Below are positions 1 to 7,192 of a stretch of 64,000 bases of DNA, piece after piece. Each line of letters begins with the position of its first letter. Position 1 is the first letter of the stretch. The stretch comes from JBLNDJ01 sp050261515. Its GTDB lineage: Bacteria > Acidobacteriota > Terriglobia > Bryobacterales > Bryobacteraceae. The notes under the pieces were generated by a model, which had not been told where the DNA came from, did no database searches, and saw only the letters and a list, made by a program, of their open reading frames with translations. The position numbers were made by a program, and so were the translations under genes. Location of the stretch: assembly GCA_050261515.1 (NCBI GenBank), contig JBLNDJ010000048.1, positions 186,001 through 250,000 on the forward strand, given 5' to 3'.

Positions 1-790
1 CGAGCGCGTTCAGGCGGTCGGCTTCCTTCTCGATGCGGTTCAAGGCGGCCTCGCGGGCCTCGGGCTCTTCCGAGCGCGCGAGTTCCGTCGCGACCGAGAG
101 GCGCGCGAGCGGCGAGCGCAGCTCATGCGAGATATCGAGCAGCAGGCGGCGCTCGGCCGAGAGCAGCGTCTGGATGCGGTCCGCCATCTGGTCGAAGGTG
201 CGGGCCAGGCGGCCCACTTCGTCGCCGCGTTTCCAGTTCAGCCGCGCACCGAGTTCGCCGGCGCCGAAGCGCTCGACCGCACGTTGCAGGCGGCGCAGCG
301 GCGACGTGAGGTGGAGCGCAAGCAGATACGAGAGCAGCACCATCGCGGCCACGATCCACAGATACTGCGGCAGAAAGAACGAGAAGCCGGGCCGCCCGCG
401 CGGCGCGATCAGAAAGAACCAGTAGCGGCCGTCCTGGCTGGCGCGCGCGATCACGCCGGGTTCATAGAGGCGGCCGCGCCGCTCGGCCTTTTCGGCGAGG
501 TCGTGCCGGTCTTCGCCCGTGAGCAGGTCGCGGTATTCGGAGTCCGTCAGGACGCCGCCCGCTTGAAACGTCGAATTGTAGCGGTTGAGGAACGCGGCCA
601 GCCGCTCGCGCCCGCCGGTTTCGTAGGCGTGCCGGGCCTCTTCGAGCTGGAACGAGAGCATGCGGCCGAACACGTGCCCCCGGCCTCGCGAGGCGGTAAA
701 GCTGCGCGTCGTGATGAAGACGAACCCCGCCATGGTGATGACCATCGCGGCCAGGAACCACAGCAGGATTTTCGAAAACAGCGACCTCAT
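1..790 (-). CDS. Sensor histidine kinase, CpxA-like (C-terminus outside window)
   Basis: Membrane sensor kinase of a two-component pair; 263 residues are visible and the ATPase domain lies beyond position 1. Residues about 8-27 form the first membrane helix, about 28-140 a periplasmic sensor region, about 142-162 the second helix, then a HAMP linker to about 214. The phospho-acceptor motif DISHELRSPLARL places the autophosphorylated histidine near residue 222, and its wording is typical of CpxA/EnvZ-type HisKA boxes. The ATG overlaps the stop codon of the response regulator upstream (ATGA, 787-790), so the two are co-translated. A CpxP/Spy-like gene lies divergently beyond the regulator, which supports an envelope-stress or metal-sensing role. 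The frame was read directly from the reverse strand; the gene has no stop inside the window. Confidence 0.88.
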   Translation of the reverse strand, partial: MRSLFSKILLWFLAAMVITMAGFVFITTRSFTASRGRGHVFGRMLSFQLEEARHAYETGGRERLAAFLNRYNSTFQAGGVLTDSEYRDLLTGEDRHDLAEKAERRGRLYEPGVIARASQDGRYWFFLIAPRGRPGFSFFLPQYLWIVAAMVLLSYLLALHLTSPLRRLQRAVERFGAGELGARLNWKRGDEVGRLARTFDQMADRIQTLLSAERRLLLDISHELRSPLARLSVATELARSEEPEAREAALNRIEKEADRLNAL

Positions 791-1479
791 CCGGCCGCGG
801 CCTCCTCCTCGGGGTTCCGCACGAACTGGTAGCCCACGCCCCGGATCGTCTTGATGAGCGGACGGTCGAACTCCAGCTTTTTGCGGAGATGGCTGATGTG
901 CATGTCGATCGAGCGGTCGAACGGCGTAGTCTTGCGGTTATAGAGCGCTTCCATCAGCGAGTCGCGCGAGAGCACGCGGCCGGCGCCGCGGATCAGGATT
1001 TCGAGTATGTCGAACTCGAGCGTGGTGAGCTCGACCGTGCGGCCTTCGACGGTGACCTCGCGCGAGGCCGGGTCGAGCGTGACTCCGTTGGCTTCGACGC
1101 GGCCGCGCTCGTTGGGGCGCGCCTCTGTGCGGCGCAGGATCGCGCGCACTCGCGCGGCCAGCTCCCGCGGGTTGAAGGGCTTTGCGAGGTAGTCGTCGGC
1201 GCCGAGTTCGAGGCCCACGATGCGGTCCACGTCCTCGCCGCGCGCCGTAAGCATGAGGACCGGGACGCGGCTCCGCTGCCTGAGCTGCCGCAGGATTTCG
1301 AAACCGTCGATGCCGGGCAGCATGACGTCGAGGATAACGAGGTCCCACTCGCCCGAGAGCGCGCGTTCGAGCCCGCGGCGGCCCTCGTGTTCGTCTTCGA
1401 GCGAGAAGCCTTCGCGCCTGAGGAACTCGCGGAGCAGGGCGCAAAGCTCGACGTCGTCATCGATCAGCAGGAGCTTCAC
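787..1479 (-). CDS. Response regulator, OmpR/CpxR family
   Basis: DNA-binding response regulator of 230 residues, the normal length for the OmpR family. The receiver domain (about 1-115) has the acidic triad LLIDDD at 5-9, the phospho-acceptor Asp51 in LVILDVMLPG, and the conserved lysine in AKPFNP. The winged-helix effector domain (about 128-222) carries the typical LTTLEFDILEILI, SRDSLMEALY and IDMHISHLRKKLE segments and ends in GVGYQFV. It is the first gene of the pair and is followed by the kinase with a 4-base overlap. Divergently, 1594-2127 encodes a CpxP/Spy-like protein, and the space between holds three TTTAC-type half-sites matching the CpxR recognition pattern. Assignment as CpxR-like is by context and similarity; the true stimulus is unknown. 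Confidence 0.93.
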   Translation of the reverse strand: MKLLLIDDDVELCALLREFLRREGFSLEDEHEGRRGLERALSGEWDLVILDVMLPGIDGFEILRQLRQRSRVPVLMLTARGEDVDRIVGLELGADDYLAKPFNPRELAARVRAILRRTEARPNERGRVEANGVTLDPASREVTVEGRTVELTTLEFDILEILIRGAGRVLSRDSLMEALYNRKTTPFDRSIDMHISHLRKKLEFDRPLIKTIRGVGYQFVRNPEEEAAAG

Positions 1480-1520
1480 GACCTCATATGTACCACGGCT
1501 TAGTCCTTCCGCGCGAAGCG

Positions 1521-1557
1521 CTTACACTTTTTTACAGACCCGCCACATTGGGTTTAC
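1521..1557. promoter_or_regulatory. Putative CpxR-type operator, three phased half-sites
   Basis: Half-sites CTTAC (1521-1525), TTTAC (1531-1535) and TTTAC (1553-1557) start 10 and 22 bp apart, so all lie on one DNA face. Read on the minus strand the first pair is GTAAA-N5-GTAAG, one base from the enterobacterial CpxR box GTAAA-N5-GTAAA. It lies between the CpxR-like regulator and the CpxP-like gene, where autoregulation of both would be expected. The match is seen in the sequence; binding is inferred. Confidence 0.6.
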
Positions 1558-1593
1558 ATTCGCGGAGTTAACTTGAGGGTGGAGGGATTACCG

Positions 1594-2127
1594 GTGATCC
1601 GAAACCGAAGCCTGATTCGTATTGCGGTGGGGGCGGTGGCTGCGGCCGGGCTGCTCGCAGCCCAGGCCACGAGCCCGGCGCCGGGCCGGAGCGGGCCGGG
1701 CCGCAGAGCCAATCGTCTCGACCGCCTGGCCACCATCCTGAACCTGACACCCGATCAGAAAACGCAGATCGGCAGCATTCTCGAGAGTTCCTCGGCGCAG
1801 GCGCGGCCGCTGATGTCGCAAATGCGGACCAACCGCGAGGCGATCGAGCAGCTCGTCAAGAGCGGGACGACCGAGAACTTCGATTCGCAGCTCCAGCAGC
1901 TCGCCAACCAGCAGGGGTCATTGACTTCGCAGCTCTGTGTGATCCACGGAAAAGCGATGTCGCAGGTCTGGAACCTTCTGAACCCCGACCAGCGGACGAA
2001 GGCGGAGCAGCTTCACGAGCTGATGGGCCCGGGTATGATGGGCGGCGGCATGATGGGCGGCGGAGGCCCGGCCGGCCCCGGAATGCACCGCCACCGCATG
2101 CCCCCGGCGGCGCCGCCAAATCAGTAA
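1594..2127 (+). CDS. Spy/CpxP-like periplasmic protein, Met/His-rich tail
   Basis: Small exported protein of about 177 residues resembling Spy/CpxP periplasmic chaperones and heavy-metal resistance proteins. A hydrophobic signal segment ends near the sequence LLAAQA. The LTPDQKTQI segment is an LTxxQ-type motif, the hallmark of the family, in a predicted all-helical core. The C-terminus has repeated MMGGGMMGGG and HRHRM stretches that could bind copper or another soft metal. I chose GTG at 1594 rather than the TTG at 1573 because GGAGGG (1581-1586) sits 7 nt before it. The gene is divergent from a CpxRA-like pair and has CpxR-type half-sites upstream, so it probably reports on or protects the periplasm under that system. 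Confidence 0.8.
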   Translation: MIRNRSLIRIAVGAVAAAGLLAAQATSPAPGRSGPGRRANRLDRLATILNLTPDQKTQIGSILESSSAQARPLMSQMRTNREAIEQLVKSGTTENFDSQLQQLANQQGSLTSQLCVIHGKAMSQVWNLLNPDQRTKAEQLHELMGPGMMGGGMMGGGGPAGPGMHRHRMPPAAPPNQ

Positions 2128-2150
2128 GCGGACAACGAATCTCACTCGAC

Positions 2151-2187
2151 CGCGGCCCGGCCCGCGCGCGCAACGCGCCGGGCCGCG
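2151..2187. terminator. Bidirectional hairpin between convergent genes
   Basis: A perfect 11-bp stem (2151-2161 with 2177-2187) encloses a 15-nt loop and is followed by a T-rich stretch. It lies between the stop of the CpxP-like gene on the plus strand and the stop of tamB on the minus strand, as expected for a shared terminator. Confidence 0.6.
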
Positions 2188-2195
2188 TATGTTTA

Positions 2196-5100
2196 TCAGC
2201 GAAATCGTTTCTTGTAAAAGAAGTCCACTCCGAGTTGGCCGTTGTCCTGGCGGAGTGCCACTGCCGACCACGTGGGGTCGATCGCCCACTCGACGCGGAT
2301 TACTTGCGGATTACTTGACCGCACGTCTTGTATGTAGGTGAAGAAGATCTCGCGCGTGACCTGCTGTTCGAGCGTGACTCGCGCTTTAGGGGTATTTTCA
2401 ACGCCGATGATTTGCGGGTCGATCTTCAGCCTCGTAACGCCGAACAGCCGTTGCAGCCGCCCGGAGACGGGATTCGCCACTCCCTGGCTGAGCACCGCCG
2501 ACGCCCCCATCTGTTCCCAACTCTGCTCAGGCGCCGGCGGCTGGCCGGCCGCAAGCACGGGATCCGAAGTCGGAGTCTTTCCTGTCGCCAACAACGCGAC
2601 AATGTCGGAGAATTGCAGTGGCGGGTCGGAATGGTAGGTGAGCTTCAGGTTGTCGATCGGGCCACTTACCGAAAGGGTCACATTCACGCCTTTCGCCTGC
2701 GCCGTAAGCGAAATGTTCAGTACCGGCTGGATGCGTATCGGATTGTAGAAATCAATGGTGCCCTGGTCCACCGTATAACGGCTGCCAAAGAACATGATCT
2801 CGCCCTGTGAGATGACAGCGCGCCCGAGCATGCCCGGCGAAGCGGCGGAGCCGCGCAGACGAACGTGAGCTTCCGCCTGGAGATTCTGGGTCAGAGGCGT
2901 CACAAACTGAATCCCGGGTGAGGTATCGATCCGAATATCCAACCGCAGGCCCGCAAGAAATCCGCTCTGCTTGGTCGGGGTGTTTGCGGGCGCTCCGCCT
3001 TGCGAGAGAACCGAGCCGAGGTCCGTATGCGAGTGCATCGCGACTTCGAGGACGGTGACATCTCCCGAGAGCACGCTATTGCCGGTACTGCCGGCGAAGT
3101 CAAGCCCGGCGTTAACAAGGACGCTGATACCCTCGGAACGCACCCTGACGCCGCGCGCGGCCGCTCGCAGCCGGAAATCCATTTGCGGCCCGCCGTATCG
3201 CACGAGTCCACTAACACTCACTTTGCCGCCTCCGGTTTCACCGGTCAGGCTCTGAACCACGGCCTGGTTGCCGTTGAACAGAATGACGCCATTTCCGTTC
3301 GACAGCCCATTCGGCGCATCGAGATAATTGACGTTGGCGTTCACGAGTTGCAGGCGGCCGTCGATTCCGGGCTTCGACGGTGAGCCCTTGACCGCTGCGG
3401 CGATTACGATGTTTCCCGACGAATAGATGTTCGGGTCGAATGTCTGCGCGAGATCGAGCCCGATATTCCCGTCCACCCGGACGTCCATAGTCCGGGCCTG
3501 ACCAAGGTTGATCGTGCCGCCGAACGCAACTTTCGTGGATGGACCAACCAGGCGCGCATTCTGTATCCGTACTACTTGCTTTTCAAGCGTGATCAGGATC
3601 GGCCCCGCATTCCGGATCGCGATCGGCTTGCGCGCGCCTTGCGGTCCAGCCGCCTGCGGACAAGCCGTGACCTGCAAGGTTGCAAGCTGCAGGGAGCCCT
3701 TCAGGTCTGCCGGGCGCATCGCCGGCCCAGCCACGGTCAACGTGCCTTCGACGGCACCGTCCCAGATCTGCGGGTTCGCCTGGGCCCTTGTTGAAACGAG
3801 CCGCATCACGGGCGCGAAGCGGATCGGTTTGAACGCGATCGTGGCGGTGACCGGATAGTCGCCCGCCAGGCGCACCGTCCCATTGCCGTGTATGCCCGAG
3901 TCCGCGAGGTCCGAATCCAGCTTGAACACGAGATTCTGGCCGGTGGTGTTCGCCGCGAGCGTGAGGTCGCCCGCGCGCTTCTTATCTATCTCGATCCCGT
4001 GCAAGCCTAAGTTCGCGTTCAGCGCTGCAACCTGGAATCGAGCGCGGTTCGCAGCGGCCGGCATCAGATCCACCGCGCCGTTCGCCTTGAGATTGAGCGT
4101 GCCTTGAAGTCCGGGTTGCCTCGCGCGTACGGTCACCAATTGCTGCAGCTGGATCGGAGAGCTGGTCAACTCAAACTGGATGCGCCCCGTGTGAAACTGT
4201 CCGGGCGGATGCTGGAAATTTGCGTTCAAGCCGATACGCCCCGCCGGCGTCGCCACCTCCCCGTTCGTAAGCTGGATCGACCGGCCGGCATAGTTGACCT
4301 GAGCGGCCATCCGGCTGAATGGCTCATCGGATACGACGCCGTTTGTAATCGCAAGATGCGCCGTACCCCGCGGGTCGCCGACCGTTCCGGTCACATGCGC
4401 ATCGGCGATGACCGCGCCGCTCAAGGGAGTGCCGGCGCTCCCCGCCGCGGCGAGCAGGTCGTGAACGTTGGTGCCTTTGATCGATACATTCGCCGTGACC
4501 GGCTCGGTATCGCCGGGTTTCCAATCGCGCAATCCGACGGAGGCATCCAGTCGTGCATCGAGCCCGCGTCCCGCTAGAACGACGTTGCGCACGCCCGCCG
4601 CGGACGTCCGCGCATCAAGGTCCGCCGCGAACCGGTCATACTGCTGTCCGTTCGCAACGAAATTCGTGACCGCAATGTGCCCGGCGATTCGAGGATCGGC
4701 GAGACTGCCCGTCACCGTCCCATCGAAGCCCGCAACGCCGCCCTGGGCGAGCGCTACCGGCAGGCTTCGCGGCGGATTCGAGGAAGCCATCGCGATTGCC
4801 GGCAGCAGGTCGTTCAGATTGCGCGAAACCAGGCCGATGCGAAGCTGATTGCCGATCGAACCGGAAAGGTTCAGCCGCGTTTGCGGCAACTGAATGAACG
4901 AATTGCCCAGATTCACCGCGTTTGCCGGGCCATCGTAGGTCACGTCGATCAGGCCCGATAGCGGCACGCCGTTCGGGCCGGGCCGTATGCCGATGTGGGC
5001 CGTGGCCACCACGCTACGCGCTACCTGCTTCGCCTTGAGCCTTCCGGCCGCGTGTATCGGCCCGGAGATAATGCCGTCCCAAACCAGATTGCGCGAGGCG

Positions 5101-6440
5101 TATCTGCGCGCGAGATAGCGCGTGTCGAAGTTGTTCACGGTCCCGTCAAACCGGAAGCGGTCCATACTTGCCACTTCCGCGTTGCCCGCGAAGGCGCCCC
5201 CCAGTGCCGCGACCCGTATGTCTTTCGCCGCAATCACGCGAGGGCCGGCAGAAACGTCCGCCGAGCCGTTGATGCCCGCCAGGCGCGTGGCTCCCGATTG
5301 CAGGCTGACGTCGCGCGCGTCGATCTTCGTGGAGACCACATAGTTTCCGGCGCCGGCCAGTCTGACGTTGCCGCCCAGACCCACTGTGCCTTCGGGGCGC
5401 AACGACACGCCCAGGATTCGTCCGAGTTCACCCAAGACCAGGCGCCCGTCAAAGCCGATTGAGCCAACGAGGTTATTGAGATCGGTGATGGCGCCCGATG
5501 CCTCGAGCCGCGATCTTCCTTCCGCAAGCTGGAGGCGAAGCAAGTCCAGCGTATTCCCGTTCAGCCCGATGCTGACCGCCACATCGAGCGGCGGCGCCTG
5601 CCGCTCCGGGGCTGAGAGCGCCAGCCCGGCTGTGCCCGCCAATTCCGGCAGACTGAGCCGGCCATTCGCCGTCAATGACCCTCGCAGGTTCGACAAGTCG
5701 GTCATCGTCGCCGCTACTCGCACGTTCGATTGCGGCGCGTCGAACCTGGCCGACGTGACCTCGATGCGGTTCCGCTGAATCGTGAACGCAACGTTTGTGT
5801 TCACCGGCAGGCGCCGCCTGCCGCCGGATTGCACGTACACCGGAGTCATCGAGATATCGCCGGTGTAGCGGGGCACGGCGCTGTCGTACTGCATCCGCGC
5901 GAGCAAATTGTCGCCTTCCACGTTCAACGGCGTCTTCTTGTCCGCAAAGCGAAGCAATCCTTTCCGAATGCTGAAATGGCCGACTGCGAGGTCCATCACG
6001 GTCTGGATCGGGTCTTTTTTGCTAGAGGTTTTCACCTTTGGCGCGGGTATGTTCGTCGTGCCGTCCGGCTTGATCTCCACATAGGCCTGCGGCTGATCGA
6101 TCATGAGCAGGCTGATGTTCATGTCGCGGTGCAACAGCGAAACGATCTTCAGGCCGACGACTACCGAGCGTGCTCGAAGCAGCGGCGGCTCGTTCGGCCC
6201 CTCTGTCCCGTGCAGGACAAGGTTGTCCACTTCCGCACGAAGCTGAAACGGCGAGAACTTGAAATCGCCGATCTCCGTGCGCGCTCCGGTGGACTCCTCG
6301 GCTGCCGCCGCAATCTTCTGCCGGACGAAACTCCGGAACCAGCCGGTCTGAACCACGATGAGCCCTGCGAGGATCAGGACGATTCCCAGCCCGGCAACGG
6401 ATGCCGCGGCGATCAGCAATATTTTCGGAAAACGTTTCAT
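2196..6440 (-). CDS. tamB: TamB-like translocation and assembly protein
   Basis: Inner-membrane-anchored, periplasm-spanning protein of 1414 residues, typical of the AsmA/TamB family that helps lipid or outer-membrane protein traffic. Residues about 7-30 form a single N-terminal membrane helix. The long middle is low-similarity beta-strand-rich repeat sequence (many FDGTV, GNIxI and LxLPELAG-like units), consistent with a beta-taco groove. The C-terminal 300 residues form the conserved TamB (DUF490) domain, with VSVSGLVRYGG, ISQGEIMFFGSRYTVDQGTIDFYNP and the terminal EWAIDPTWSAVALRQDNGQLGVDFFYKKRF. The ATG overlaps the stop of the SurA-like gene by four bases. It is the last gene of the Omp85-SurA-TamB operon, so it is probably dedicated to the upstream Omp85 protein. 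Confidence 0.9.
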   Translation of the reverse strand: MKRFPKILLIAAASVAGLGIVLILAGLIVVQTGWFRSFVRQKIAAAAEESTGARTEIGDFKFSPFQLRAEVDNLVLHGTEGPNEPPLLRARSVVVGLKIVSLLHRDMNISLLMIDQPQAYVEIKPDGTTNIPAPKVKTSSKKDPIQTVMDLAVGHFSIRKGLLRFADKKTPLNVEGDNLLARMQYDSAVPRYTGDISMTPVYVQSGGRRRLPVNTNVAFTIQRNRIEVTSARFDAPQSNVRVAATMTDLSNLRGSLTANGRLSLPELAGTAGLALSAPERQAPPLDVAVSIGLNGNTLDLLRLQLAEGRSRLEASGAITDLNNLVGSIGFDGRLVLGELGRILGVSLRPEGTVGLGGNVRLAGAGNYVVSTKIDARDVSLQSGATRLAGINGSADVSAGPRVIAAKDIRVAALGGAFAGNAEVASMDRFRFDGTVNNFDTRYLARRYASRNLVWDGIISGPIHAAGRLKAKQVARSVVATAHIGIRPGPNGVPLSGLIDVTYDGPANAVNLGNSFIQLPQTRLNLSGSIGNQLRIGLVSRNLNDLLPAIAMASSNPPRSLPVALAQGGVAGFDGTVTGSLADPRIAGHIAVTNFVANGQQYDRFAADLDARTSAAGVRNVVLAGRGLDARLDASVGLRDWKPGDTEPVTANVSIKGTNVHDLLAAAGSAGTPLSGAVIADAHVTGTVGDPRGTAHLAITNGVVSDEPFSRMAAQVNYAGRSIQLTNGEVATPAGRIGLNANFQHPPGQFHTGRIQFELTSSPIQLQQLVTVRARQPGLQGTLNLKANGAVDLMPAAANRARFQVAALNANLGLHGIEIDKKRAGDLTLAANTTGQNLVFKLDSDLADSGIHGNGTVRLAGDYPVTATIAFKPIRFAPVMRLVSTRAQANPQIWDGAVEGTLTVAGPAMRPADLKGSLQLATLQVTACPQAAGPQGARKPIAIRNAGPILITLEKQVVRIQNARLVGPSTKVAFGGTINLGQARTMDVRVDGNIGLDLAQTFDPNIYSSGNIVIAAAVKGSPSKPGIDGRLQLVNANVNYLDAPNGLSNGNGVILFNGNQAVVQSLTGETGGGKVSVSGLVRYGGPQMDFRLRAAARGVRVRSEGISVLVNAGLDFAGSTGNSVLSGDVTVLEVAMHSHTDLGSVLSQGGAPANTPTKQSGFLAGLRLDIRIDTSPGIQFVTPLTQNLQAEAHVRLRGSAASPGMLGRAVISQGEIMFFGSRYTVDQGTIDFYNPIRIQPVLNISLTAQAKGVNVTLSVSGPIDNLKLTYHSDPPLQFSDIVALLATGKTPTSDPVLAAGQPPAPEQSWEQMGASAVLSQGVANPVSGRLQRLFGVTRLKIDPQIIGVENTPKARVTLEQQVTREIFFTYIQDVRSSNPQVIRVEWAIDPTWSAVALRQDNGQLGVDFFYKKRFR

Positions 6441-7192
6441 CGGAATGCGTCCTCGTGGTAAACGATACGCGTCCTCGATCGCGCGTCCTTAAGCCAGGCA
6501 TCCATCTGCTCGTCGATGCTGCGCTGGTTCGAATCCTGAGGCGCGGCACTCCCGAGCTTTTCGGCCGGCGGCGGCGAGCCAACCTCGTCCGTTCTCGGGT
6601 GGGTCGTGCGCGCGCCGGCATGAAACTGCCCGTGAGTTGCGGCTGTTGCCGCGCGGCGGGCATTGGCGGCGGAGCGCGCTCGGGTTTGCTCTTCCAGGTA
6701 CGCGCGAAGGTTCTCGTCCGGCTGGGGAATCCCGGGCTGGAAGCGATAATCCGTATACCGGAGCGCCGCGAGCTGCCAGAGCAGGTGCTGCTTCAGCTCA
6801 ACCTCTTTGATGCCGTACCGTGCCAGCGCTTGCCGGTACTGGGCGTTGCTCCCGAACCGCTGGCGCTTGAGCTGCGCGAGCAGCTTGTCCGCTTCGCTCG
6901 ATTCCGGTTGCGGCCAGTTGCTCAACTGCATATCGCGCCGGATGAGGACCTGATCCACGAGCCGCTCAGCCGCCTGCCGCCGGGATGCAGGTGAGAAATC
7001 GAGCGGCTCGCCGTTGATGAACGCGGTCACCCTGATCTCGTCATTCACCTCGGTTTCCGTGATGACATCGTTGCCGACCGTGACGGCAATTCGATCGAGG
7101 ATGACCGCGCGTGCGGAGCCGAGGACCGCAATCGACGCAATAAGAAGGCGAAAACCGGAAATGAGTATACTGTCCCGGGTTTTGATGCTCAT
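6437..7192 (-). CDS. SurA-like periplasmic chaperone without PPIase domain
   Basis: Periplasmic protein of 251 residues resembling the N-terminal half of SurA. A signal segment (about 9-28, LLIASIAVLGSARA) is followed by VILDRIAVTVGNDVITETEVNDEIRV, the typical opening of SurA/PrsA chaperone domains, then a helical region to about 170. No parvulin PPIase domain is present; the C-terminal 80 residues are Ala/Arg/Ser-rich and look disordered. The start ATG at 7192 shares one base with the Omp85 stop (TAATG), which rules out the longer upstream reading. Placed between Omp85 and TamB, it probably escorts unfolded outer-membrane proteins to the insertion machinery. The loss of the isomerase domain is seen in the sequence; the chaperone role is inferred. 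Confidence 0.82.
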   Translation of the reverse strand: MSIKTRDSILISGFRLLIASIAVLGSARAVILDRIAVTVGNDVITETEVNDEIRVTAFINGEPLDFSPASRRQAAERLVDQVLIRRDMQLSNWPQPESSEADKLLAQLKRQRFGSNAQYRQALARYGIKEVELKQHLLWQLAALRYTDYRFQPGIPQPDENLRAYLEEQTRARSAANARRAATAATHGQFHAGARTTHPRTDEVGSPPPAEKLGSAAPQDSNQRSIDEQMDAWLKDARSRTRIVYHEDAFR

